Part shown: positions 1-6,180 of the stretch, piece by piece
Position numbering within the stretch: position 1 is the stretch's first letter
Layout: every line of letters begins with the position of its first letter
DNA from: an uncultured Acidobacteriota bacterium
GTDB taxonomy: Bacteria; Acidobacteriota; Blastocatellia; Pyrinomonadales; Pyrinomonadaceae
Assembly (NCBI GenBank): GCA_902826505.1
Contig: CADEFG010000050.1
Span: 1,897-8,076 of the forward strand
Length of the DNA stretch: 6,180 nt
Direction of reading: 5' to 3'
Program-made: the position numbers and the translations under genes
Notes under the pieces: generated by a model
What the model was told of the DNA's origin: nothing
What the model saw: only the letters and a program-made list of their open reading frames with translations
Database searches by the model: none

Positions 1-3000
1 AACTCCGTCGCTGACCGTTACATACCATTCATATTGAGTGTTAGCGGTGAGTCCGAACCAGGTCATACTGTCATTCGTCAGCCCCGGAACATTGGTATTC
101 GTCCCGATCACGGTAAAGTTATTGCCGCTGCCCGCCATATTATAGCTCAGAGTAAACTGGCTGTCGGCATCGGTTTCAAACTGGTTAAGCCACGGCGAAT
201 AGGTTTGAACCTGTATCTGATTGGTGGCGGGCGAAAAAGTCATGATTCGGAGCCAGCCGTCGCCGCCGTTGGTTCTGCCTTGATAATCGGAAAGTATCGA
301 ATAGACAGTGTTCCCGTTAAAAGTATCCTGACGGCGACCTTCGCCGTGAACGTGACCGTTCAGCATCAGGAAAAGATTCGGGTTGCCCTTTAAAGCGTCG
401 TAGGTCGCCTGTCCCTGCGTCCCGAACGATCCCGGGTTACCCGTGTTGACAAAGTGATGGCTGACGAGAATGCCGCGGCGGTTGCTGTGAAGCTGCAGTA
501 AATTATTAGCCCATGCCAGAACTGCCGGGTTTGCCGCCGGGTCGTATTCGAAATGAATTATGATGAAATCCATTCCGCTCGCACTGAATAATTGATAGTG
601 ATTGTCGTTATTCGAGCCGTAATGCCCGCCGTAGTAAGATCTGCCGAGAAAACGCGCTTCTCCGAAATATTGATTGAAGAAATTAGTTGAGCCGTTCGGA
701 TCGCCAATCGGCGACTGGTCATGGTTGCCGACCGCGATGCCGTAAGGAATTCCTTGCGGCAAATTAGTTGTCGCCGGATTCTCAAGCAAGCTAATCGCGG
801 CATTGGCGCGGTCCCATTCAACCGGATTTCCGCCGTTATCGCCATTTTGAACGCAATCTCCCAACTGCGTGACAAAAGCGATATTTCTGGAAGATTTTTC
901 ATTCACGATCCATTGCGTTTGTGAATTGAACATCGCCGCGCTGCCGCCGTTTAGCTCGGATGAATAAAACTGTGTATCGGGCAGGGCGATCAGCGTAAAG
1001 TTTGGCGCAGGTGTCGTCGAAACCGGTCTTCCATAATAAGTCACCGTTAAATTGTCGGCATCGGGATCCGAAACATTAACGTTGAGACTGGCATTAGTGA
1101 CGACTCCGGTCGCGCCGTCGGTCGGAGAAATCAAGACCGGCACATTCGGCGGGCGGTTTGGCTGGATCGTACTGTAGGTAATCGTCAACAGCGGACGTTC
1201 GCTGACGGTCGCGTGCTCGCTCGACCTGAGATCGACTCCGTCGCCTGCCAACGGACGGAGAATCCAACCGCGATTATTTGAAGGGTTGCTATACCACGCC
1301 AGTAAACTATTGGTGACATCAATGGTGTGAACGCCGACCGAACCTCCGGTTGCCGTATCAGCGAAATTGCCGAACTCGTCCGGTTGAACACCGGCTTCGC
1401 CGCCAAAAGTATTAAAGATTGCCGTTTCATCCCAGTCAACCAGAACTTCGTTGGCATCAGCGGCATCGCCGGCATCAAAAACCGTGTACGAGAGAGTCGC
1501 GGAAGTAATAAAGACACCGGCAGGAATTTGCCCGGCGCCCGCCCCGAAAAGATTGTCAAAGCGTATCAGGGTGTATTGCGGTCCGCCGCCCGTGCCTTCA
1601 TCCAAGTCCCATTCAAGCGTCGCGGAAGCGCCCTGCGCGGTTCCCGGCTGCGTATTTCTCAAATAAGTATCAACGGTGCCGGTATAGCCGTTCACGCCTT
1701 CGCGAAAAGTAACGGTCGCCGTACTGCTGTTGACCGTCACGGTTAGATCGTCGCTATTTGTCAATGCGCCGTCGCTCGCCGTCAGCCGTAAAACATAAAC
1801 GCCGCTCGCCGAAAAACTCGCGGTTGTATTGAGAGAATTGGCGTTGCCGAAAATTACCGTGCCGGGACCGCTGAACTGGCTCCAGGTGGTCGTCAACGCG
1901 GGCGGCAGCGGAAGTCCGTCATCGGTCGCGCTGCCGTTTAAGGTCACACTTGCCGGAAGCATAATCGTTTGATCCGTGCCGGCGTTAACCGTCGGCGATT
2001 GATTGCCGCTATTATTGAACGGCGAACCGGCAACCCATGTAAAACTCGCGCCGGTGATTGTCCCGTTCAGCGGCGTCGTGCCTGCCGAACCGATGACCGT
2101 CGTGCCGCAAGAATGATTAAATCCCCACCGACCGACGAGTCCGGCGGCGGATGAGATTTCCTGATTGGCATTTGAAGAAATCTCGGATTGTGTGCGCGCA
2201 AAATTCCAAATCCGAACTTCGTCTACGACGCCGTTAAAAAATCCGGCGGCAGTCCCGGTCGAGGTCAGCGCACTGCCGATCGCCGCGTGTTGGATACTGT
2301 CGGCGCGCGGTGTTTGCCCGACTGCCAGATTGCCGTCAGGATTGCCGTTGAGATAGAGCCGCCAGTTCGTTCCGTCGTAGGTTGCCGCGACGTGATACCA
2401 GGTATTCAGCGCAAGCGGCGTACTTCCCGAAATCGGATGATTTCCGCCGGTCGCCGTATCCTCGAAATCGGCGACCAAAACGTTCGTGGTCGCATCAACT
2501 CCGAAAAAATAATTCATATCCAAATTACTTCCGTCGGCTTCGGCACGTCCTTTTGTAATAAGCGGAACGGCATTCGGAATCCCGCCGCTGCCGGTGCTCG
2601 TCCCGACGCCCACGCCTTCGCGTTTAACCCACGCTTCCAAAGTAAAGTTGGACGCGCCAAGTCCGGGCGCTGCCCCGAACGTGACATAGGTATTTCCGCC
2701 GAGATCCAAACCGTTGGCGGTCAATGTAAACGGCGTTCCCGTGACCCACGTCGGACCGTTGGTCAAAGTTCCGGTGATGCCGCTTCCCGAACTGTCGCTG
2801 ATCGTCGTGTTGCTTCCTTCGTTGAGCCCCCAGCGACCGACGAGTCCGGTGTCGGAGATGATTTCGATGCCGAGACTGTTTTTGATCTGCTGAGCGGTGC
2901 GCGCAAAATTCCAGATTCGAACCTCGTCCAACGTGCCGTTAAAAAATCCGGCTGCCGTTCCGGTCGAAGTCAGCGCACTGCCGATCGAGGCGCGCTGAAT

Positions 3001-3558
3001 GCTGTCCGCCCGCGGCGGCTGATTGACGACCAGTTCGCGTTCCAGCTCGCCATTCAAAAACAACTGCCACTTTGAGCCGTCATAAGTCGCGGCGGCATGA
3101 TACCAAACTCCGTTGCAAATAGTCGTGCGTCCCAAAATAGGATGATTCAAACCGGGACTCGTACCGCTCGCGCCTTCTTCAAAGTCCGCGACGATGACAT
3201 TCGTCGTCGAATCAATGCCGAGGAAATAATTCATATCGACGTTGCTCGCTTCGGCTTCGCCTCTTCCTTTGGCAACCAACGGAATGGCATTGGTCACACC
3301 GCCTGTTCCGGTCGTCGTGACAATTCCGGTTCCCTGCCGAATAAACCAGGTCTCGATCGTGAAAGTGCCTAATTTCAAGGCGGCAGGGTCGCCAAATGTT
3401 ACATAATCGTTGGTTCCATCGAACTGCACCGCGTTATTAACCAACGCGGCGGTCGAATTCAGTAAAAAAACCGAAGAAAATACTGTAAGTACGATCACGG
3501 GTATAACAAAAAATTTGAATGCCTGTTTTGAGGTTGCGAAGTTATATTTAATTTTCAT
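1..3558 (-). CDS. Exported multidomain LamG / DNRLRE / calcineurin-like metallophosphoesterase protein, 3' end beyond window
   Basis: The minus frame is open from an ATG at 3558 to base 1 (1186 codons, no stop), so the C-terminus is missing. An in-frame TAA at 3597-3595 makes this ATG the first possible Met; the Shine-Dalgarno is weak. Residues 1-38 look like a Sec signal peptide: Lys-containing n-region, hydrophobic FFVIPVIVLTVFSSVFLL, then STAA. Domains in order: LamG/concanavalin-like 43-274 and 277-509 (each with YVTFG, WYH.A.TYDG, DEVRIWNFAR and GLVGRWG), PKD-like 519-610 (TVNAGTDQTI, LTASDG), DNRLRE-like about 613-797 (TVDTYLR, LIRFDN, PLLTITY), Ig-like about 801-848, metallophosphoesterase about 853-1141, and an Fn3-like start (YEWYVTVSDG) at the edge. 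Phosphoesterase motifs are PDTQ (D861, Q863), GD (D901), GNHD (944-947), HH (1034-1035) and GHVH (1068-1071). Known for the family: such motifs bind two metals and hydrolyse phosphoester bonds. Inferred: a secreted or surface enzyme whose LamG domains may bind glycans or protein. The substrate is unknown. Confidence 0.93.
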   Translation of the reverse strand, partial: MKIKYNFATSKQAFKFFVIPVIVLTVFSSVFLLNSTAALVNNAVQFDGTNDYVTFGDPAALKLGTFTIETWFIRQGTGIVTTTGTGGVTNAIPLVAKGRGEAEASNVDMNYFLGIDSTTNVIVADFEEGASGTSPGLNHPILGRTTICNGVWYHAAATYDGSKWQLFLNGELERELVVNQPPRADSIQRASIGSALTSTGTAAGFFNGTLDEVRIWNFARTAQQIKNSLGIEIISDTGLVGRWGLNEGSNTTISDSSGSGITGTLTNGPTWVTGTPFTLTANGLDLGGNTYVTFGAAPGLGASNFTLEAWVKREGVGVGTSTGSGGIPNAVPLITKGRAEADGSNLDMNYFFGVDATTNVLVADFEDTATGGNHPISGSTPLALNTWYHVAATYDGTNWRLYLNGNPDGNLAVGQTPRADSIQHAAIGSALTSTGTAAGFFNGVVDEVRIWNFARTQSEISSNANQEISSAAGLVGRWGFNHSCGTTVIGSAGTTPLNGTITGASFTWVAGSPFNNSGNQSPTVNAGTDQTIMLPASVTLNGSATDDGLPLPPALTTTWSQFSGPGTVIFGNANSLNTTASFSASGVYVLRLTASDGALTNSDDLTVTVNSSTATVTFREGVNGYTGTVDTYLRNTQPGTAQGASATLEWDLDEGTGGGPQYTLIRFDNLFGAGAGQIPAGVFITSATLSYTVFDAGDAADANEVLVDWDETAIFNTFGGEAGVQPDEFGNFADTATGGSVGVHTIDVTNSLLAWYSNPSNNRGWILRPLAGDGVDLRSSEHATVSERPLLTITYSTIQPNRPPNVPVLISPTDGATGVVTNASLNVNVSDPDADNLTVTYYGRPVSTTPAPNFTLIALPDTQFYSSELNGGSAAMFNSQTQWIVNEKSSRNIAFVTQLGDCVQNGDNGGNPVEWDRANAAISLLENPATTNLPQGIPYGIAVGNHDQSPIGDPNGSTNFFNQYFGEARFLGRSYYGGHYGSNNDNHYQLFSASGMDFIIIHFEYDPAANPAVLAWANNLLQLHSNRRGILVSHHFVNTGNPGSFGTQGQATYDALKGNPNLFLMLNGHVHGEGRRQDTFNGNTVYSILSDYQGRTNGGDGWLRIMTFSPATNQIQVQTYSPWLNQFETDADSQFTLSYNMAGSGNNFTVIGTNTNVPGLTNDSMTWFGLTANTQYEWYVTVSDGV
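2032..3432 (-). repeat. Tandem duplicated LamG-coding units
   Basis: Two consecutive LamG-coding units of about 235 codons lie head to tail within the exported phosphoesterase gene. Matching landmarks are offset by exactly 705 bases over the C-terminal half: DEVRIW at residues 211-216 and 446-451, and GLVGRWG starting at 238 and 473. In the N-terminal part YVTFG is offset by 239 residues, so small indels have accumulated. Short stretches are still identical at the DNA level, for example 17 bases at 2266-2282 and 2971-2987, and 17 bases at 2192-2208 and 2897-2913. This points to an internal domain duplication within the gene, not to a mobile repeat. Confidence 0.85.
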
Positions 3559-3590
3559 TGTTATCTGCTGGTTTTGCTTACTTTTAATGA

Positions 3591-3609
3591 GTGTTTATAT
3601 ATAAAACAC
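3591..3609. promoter_or_regulatory. AT-rich imperfect dyad just upstream of the exported phosphoesterase gene
   Basis: The 19-base stretch has the arms GTGTTT (3591-3596) and AAACAC (3604-3609) around an ATATATA core. It sits about 33 bases upstream of the ATG at 3558. Position and composition would suit an operator or a -10 region on the minus strand, but I find no -35 hexamer at a proper distance. The function is a guess; it could be simple AT-rich leader sequence. Confidence 0.25.
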
Positions 3610-3762
3610 AAAAAGCGGCGCGGCTCCTTCTAGTTTTAGATTGTTTAGTGTTTAACGAAGTGTAGAATTGATCTGCTTAAGACACATCGGAGAATTAAAC
3701 TATTTAACTGGAACATTTGTCTGATGTCGGTCGTGTCTTTCGCGGGTGAATCATGACGCCGG

Positions 3763-3814
3763 AAAAACGGGCAGAAACTTTGTTTTCGCCTGTTTCTAAA
3801 CAAAATTTCTGCCC
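3763..3814 (-). terminator. Rho-independent terminator of the ferredoxin-NrfD gene
   Basis: The arms GGGCAGAAA (3769-3777) and TTTCTGCCC (3806-3814) pair perfectly over 9 bp. After one mismatch (3778 with 3805), a further 7 bp pair (3779-3785 with 3798-3804), leaving a 12-base loop. On the minus strand the stem is followed by G and then five T (complement of 3767-3763). The stem begins about 25 bases after the stop codon of the ferredoxin-NrfD gene, which fits an intrinsic terminator in that direction. The plus strand lacks a comparable T-run directly after the stem, so I assign it to the minus strand only. Confidence 0.88.
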
Positions 3815-3839
3815 CGTAGATTTTCTGATTTTTAGCAAA

Positions 3840-5429
3840 TCAGCTTAAAGTGATTCGTTGAGGAGCCTTGACCCAGATGTCTTCGGCGAACCAAAGCCCG
3901 CTCAAGATAAGGATTCCCGAGAGCGCAAAAACCCAGTCTTTGCCGGTAAAAAGTGCCAGGTATTTCTCAGCTAAAAGTAGTAGGACAGGCAAAATATTAC
4001 CCGCGAGAATCATCCCGAACCAAAAGGCACGGCTGAATTCGCCGCGCGTGATACTTTTGACGGTCGTCTGCGCGTCGTCGGTCGTGTGCGTCGTCGTCAG
4101 CTCGATCGCGAGCGTGATCAGGTGAAACGTGAGCGCGGCGATCGTCAGAAAGTTTAAAACCATCGTCAAACCGACGTTGACCTTGATAATCAGCGAGGCG
4201 ATCTGAAAAACCGCCAAGCCCGCCATCAGCGCGTGAAGGATCATATGCAGACCGAGCATCGGCGATTGCCAGAAATCGCGTCCTTTTGCCTGCGCGAAAA
4301 GAAACGCCGTGTAAACCGCCGAAAGCAGCGCAAACACAATGCCGAACGGCTCGATATATTTCAAAACGCCTTCAAAACCCGCCAGCGAAGCGCTCAGCCA
4401 GAGCGTCAAAGCCGCGCCGTAAGCCGTGATGATATACGCGCCGCGCGTCAGCCACGATTTCCATTGCGGGCGCAGCAGAACATTCAAAAACCGATCCGGG
4501 CGACCCAGATCCATAATCAGCAGAACGCCCGTCACCGCGAGAAAGATAAACGCGATGATAGCCCCGAATCTTTTGACCATTTCGGGGATTTCCATAAAAT
4601 ATCCGCCCGTCACCGGAATCAGAAACGCCCCGGCGGCGATCGCTTTGGTCAGAATATAAGCCGAAACTTCCCAGCCCCAGAGAACGCCTTTCGCGGGCGC
4701 ATCGTAAACTCTCCGCGCTTTTTTTCGCGGTTCGATCTGGACAAACGCTTGTTTTTTGACTTCCTCCTTCAAGGGCGAGCGATGGATGCGCTCTTCGGCG
4801 AATTTGGCGAAATGCCCGACGCCGCTTGATTGGCTCGACCACATATAATCGGTATCGGAATTGGTTTCCTTTGGATTCAGCGAAACTTTGTCGCCGCGGA
4901 TATAAAAAAGTTTCGGTTTCGTCCTTTTTTCCGTTTTCCAAACAGAAACGTTTTGCCCGCCCAAAAGGCGGAAATTTTCCTTCTGGGAATTTTGCATTTC
5001 GCCCGAAATGATCGCGTGTTCGGGACAGACGTTGACGCACGCAGGTTCCAAACCGATGTCGGTGCGGTGCGTGCAGTAATTGCATTTCGCCGCCGTATGT
5101 TCGTCCGGGTGCATATAAAGCGCGTCGTACGGGCACGCCTGCGTGCACGCCTTGCAGCCGATACAGCGCCGGTTATCGAAATCGACGATGCCGTCCGCGC
5201 GCGTGTAAAGCGCGGTCACCGGACAGATCTCGACACACGGCGCATCGGCGCAATGATTACAGCGCATCACCGAAAAAAGCCTTCGCGTATCGGGAAAATC
5301 ACCTTTTTCGATATATTTGACCCAGGTTCGGTTAACCCCGATCGGCACTTCGTGTTCCGCCTTGCAGGCGACCGTGCAGGCGTGACAACCGATACATTTC
5401 CGGTTATCAATGATAAAACCAAAGTTCAT
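3840..5429 (-). CDS. Ferredoxin-NrfD fusion: [4Fe-4S] electron-transfer subunit joined to a polysulfide/DMSO-reductase-type membrane subunit
   Basis: A 529-residue protein joins two subunits that are usually separate (DmsB/PhsB/PsrB and NrfD/PsrC types). Residues 1-143 carry 16 Cys in four groups: C12/15/18/22, C57/60/65/69, C89/92/95/99 and C116/119/131/135, the pattern for four [4Fe-4S] clusters with none lost. A soluble linker, about 144-250, contains FYIRGDKVSLNP and a basic stretch. Residues 251-529 form about eight membrane helices (near 254-278, 289-306, 331-350, 362-380, 392-415, 422-444, 468-487, 499-519) with the NrfD-typical DLGRP motif at 307-311. Known for the family: such proteins move electrons between membrane quinones and a molybdopterin catalytic subunit. 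No catalytic subunit is encoded in the window. No Tat or Sec signal is visible, and the loop charges favour a cytoplasmic iron-sulfur domain. The start is supported by AAGGAA five bases upstream. The gene appears monocistronic at its 3' end because a terminator follows. The exact substrate cannot be read from this sequence. Confidence 0.95.
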   Translation of the reverse strand: MNFGFIIDNRKCIGCHACTVACKAEHEVPIGVNRTWVKYIEKGDFPDTRRLFSVMRCNHCADAPCVEICPVTALYTRADGIVDFDNRRCIGCKACTQACPYDALYMHPDEHTAAKCNYCTHRTDIGLEPACVNVCPEHAIISGEMQNSQKENFRLLGGQNVSVWKTEKRTKPKLFYIRGDKVSLNPKETNSDTDYMWSSQSSGVGHFAKFAEERIHRSPLKEEVKKQAFVQIEPRKKARRVYDAPAKGVLWGWEVSAYILTKAIAAGAFLIPVTGGYFMEIPEMVKRFGAIIAFIFLAVTGVLLIMDLGRPDRFLNVLLRPQWKSWLTRGAYIITAYGAALTLWLSASLAGFEGVLKYIEPFGIVFALLSAVYTAFLFAQAKGRDFWQSPMLGLHMILHALMAGLAVFQIASLIIKVNVGLTMVLNFLTIAALTFHLITLAIELTTTHTTDDAQTTVKSITRGEFSRAFWFGMILAGNILPVLLLLAEKYLALFTGKDWVFALSGILILSGLWFAEDIWVKAPQRITLS

Positions 5430-5434
5430 ATCAA

Positions 5435-5440
5435 TTCCTT
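5435..5440 (-). promoter_or_regulatory. Ribosome binding site of the ferredoxin-NrfD gene
   Basis: On the minus strand AAGGAA is followed by the five bases TTGAT and then the ATG at 5429-5427. The good Shine-Dalgarno match and spacing fix this start, which also places the first cluster motif at residues 12-22 as in DmsB-type proteins. Confidence 0.8.
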
Positions 5441-5550
5441 TTTTAAAGATTTTTCACGAATTAAAACTTGCTGCTAAGAAATTGTGGAGTTTCAGACGTT
5501 GATTTGTCTAGTGGCAAGAACATTTTACGGTGCGGAACTTTTTATAAACT

Positions 5551-5566
5551 TGCCCGCCAAAGGGCA
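5551..5566. other. Small inverted repeat in the gap upstream of the ferredoxin-NrfD gene
   Basis: TGCCC (5551-5555) and GGGCA (5562-5566) can pair around a six-base loop. The stem is only five base pairs and no T-run follows on either strand, so it is not a convincing terminator. It could be part of an operator or leader structure for the downstream minus-strand gene, or be chance. Confidence 0.25.
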
Positions 5567-5601
5567 CGCATTAGTGCGAATGAAAATCATAAAACAATCA
5601 A

Positions 5602-5627
5602 TTCGCGTCTTTTCGCGCTCTTTCGCG
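5602..5627. repeat. Three TTCGCG direct repeats with an exact 10-bp period
   Basis: TTCGCG occurs at 5602-5607, 5612-5617 and 5622-5627, each copy one DNA helical turn apart. The array lies just after the stop codon of the right-edge hypothetical gene and roughly 170-200 bases upstream of the ferredoxin-NrfD start. On the minus strand it reads CGCGAA with A-rich spacers. It could be a phased protein-binding site or a weak terminator remnant (CGCG copies can pair). No function can be assigned. Confidence 0.4.
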
Positions 5628-5652
5628 GGCAATCGTTTTAATAGATCAAGCC

Positions 5653-6180
5653 TTACGGCGCGGGCGTTTCGACCTTCGTTTTCTCGCGTTTCGCGGCGCG
5701 GTCAAGATGCGAAGCGGTCGTCCACGCGGCAAGTTTGGCAGGGTTGTGGCGGTATTTCATCCGCACCCGTTTGTCGCGGCGGCTCGATAGATTCATCGCC
5801 TTGCGAAACGAATCCGCCATTCCGCCCGAGGCTTCGGCGTGGCGTTCTTCCGCCGAATCGTGCGCGGCGGCGGCTTGCTGAAAGGCATCGCGCAACGTCA
5901 AGAGCGCGGCACGATCGCCCGCCTCCAACCCGGCGGCAATCAGTTCATCTTTGATCGCTGCCGAATCGTTGTAAAACGAATCGGCGCGGGCGATTATTTT
6001 CTGATCGCCGCGCGGATACGGATTTTTGAACTTCGCTGCCGTGCCCTCGATGTCGTCGTCAACGATCGCGGCGGCAAGCACGAATTTTTCGAGCAGATCA
6101 ACGAGTTCAGCGCGGCGGTTTTCATAAAGCTCCTGCGCCTGTCGTTTGCCCGCAAATCCCGAAGCCTTCGCCAAACCGAA
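5653..6180 (-). CDS. Hypothetical charged helical protein, 5' end beyond window
   Basis: The frame is open from the right edge to a TAA at 5655-5653, giving 175 visible residues. The only start-like codon near the edge is a TTG at 6174, with no ATG in a sensible place, so the gene most likely begins outside the window. I do not recognise the family. Visible features are long Ala- and charge-rich stretches that should be helical (AELVDLLEKFVLAAAIVDDD, TLRDAFQQAAAAHDSAEERH), a basic segment (SSRRDKRVRMKYRHNP), a short AAWTTASHLDRA motif and a Lys/Pro-rich tail ending ETPAP. There is no signal peptide in the visible part, no membrane helix and no recognisable catalytic motif, so it is probably cytoplasmic. 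The balanced codon pattern and the long mixed-charge helices make a real gene more likely than chance. It is co-directional with the ferredoxin-NrfD gene but separated by 223 bases, so a shared operon is doubtful. Confidence 0.75.
   Translation of the reverse strand, partial: FGLAKASGFAGKRQAQELYENRRAELVDLLEKFVLAAAIVDDDIEGTAAKFKNPYPRGDQKIIARADSFYNDSAAIKDELIAAGLEAGDRAALLTLRDAFQQAAAAHDSAEERHAEASGGMADSFRKAMNLSSRRDKRVRMKYRHNPAKLAAWTTASHLDRAAKREKTKVETPAP

Noticed and set aside
2188..3075. Plus-strand open frame of 295 codons, Arg-rich
   Set aside because: It lies opposite the LamG-coding region, has no recognisable domain, and its Arg/Gly/Ala-rich composition is what the antisense of this coding frame yields. 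The minus-strand frame explains the sequence.
3410..3604. Plus-strand 64-codon frame with a hydrophobic end
   Set aside because: The hydrophobic stretch overlaps the signal-peptide and leader region of the minus-strand gene, and no ribosome binding site or family match supports it.
4233..4829. Plus-strand open frame of 198 codons
   Set aside because: Antisense to the NrfD domain; Arg/Gln-rich with no motif, and the minus-strand protein there has clear conserved features.
4372..5148. Second minus-strand open frame of 258 codons
   Set aside because: Overlaps the ferredoxin-NrfD gene in another frame, lacks motifs and is Arg-rich; a frame shadow.
4830..5477. Plus-strand open frame of 215 codons
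   Set aside because: Antisense to the four-cluster ferredoxin domain, whose Cys motifs make the minus strand certain.
5590..5605. Possible FNR/CRP-like half site (TTGAT on the minus strand) upstream of the redox gene
   Set aside because: The second half ATCAA is absent at the required spacing, so only a chance half match remains.
5591..5630. Rho-independent terminator after the right-edge hypothetical gene
   Set aside because: Only four-base CGCG pairings with no clean T-run on the minus strand; too weak to call.
5430..5652. Sigma-70 promoter for the ferredoxin-NrfD gene
   Set aside because: Several TTG-starting hexamers exist on the minus strand, but none has a good -10 hexamer 16-18 bases away; no promoter can be placed from sequence alone.
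5484..5954. Plus-strand open frame of 156 codons
   Set aside because: Partly over the gap and partly antisense to the right-edge hypothetical gene; Arg/Ser/Pro-rich with no domain.

Overview
The window looks like chromosomal DNA from a free-living, GC-moderate, probably Gram-negative bacterium. The pairing of a large secreted LamG/metallophosphoesterase protein with a ferredoxin-NrfD fusion suggests Acidobacteriota (perhaps Blastocatellia). That placement is inference from protein style, not from a marker gene. All three genes I can support lie on the minus strand. I see no tRNA, rRNA, CRISPR array, transposase or prophage gene.

From right to left, in the direction of transcription: (1) 6180-5653 holds the 3' part of a conserved-looking but unrecognised helical, charged protein that runs off the right edge. 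(2) 5652-5430 is a 223-base gap with a short 10-bp-phased TTCGCG repeat and a small dyad, ending in a good ribosome binding site. (3) 5429-3840 encodes a 529-residue fusion of a four-cluster [4Fe-4S] electron-transfer subunit (DmsB/PhsB/PsrB type) with an eight-helix NrfD/PsrC-type quinone-interacting membrane subunit. (4) 3839-3559 is a gap that begins with a strong rho-independent terminator for gene 3 and ends in the AT-rich leader of the next gene. (5) 3558-1 is the first 1186 codons of a very large exported protein that runs off the left edge. Its order is signal peptide, two tandem LamG domains, a PKD-like domain, a DNRLRE-like domain, a short Ig-like segment, a calcineurin-like metallophosphoesterase with its main metal motifs, and the start of a fibronectin-III-like domain.

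The genes do not look like one operon. The terminator separates the membrane oxidoreductase from the exported phosphoesterase, and the upstream gap separates it from the hypothetical protein. The fusion protein would pass electrons between the quinone pool and a catalytic (usually molybdopterin) subunit, but no such subunit is encoded here. The exported protein probably works outside the cytoplasmic membrane, with LamG and other beta-sandwich domains presenting a phosphoesterase. The best second looks are the multidomain phosphoesterase, the orphan ferredoxin-NrfD fusion with its predicted cytoplasmic iron-sulfur domain, and the unknown protein at the right edge. I did not find convincing evidence for a wholly new system.
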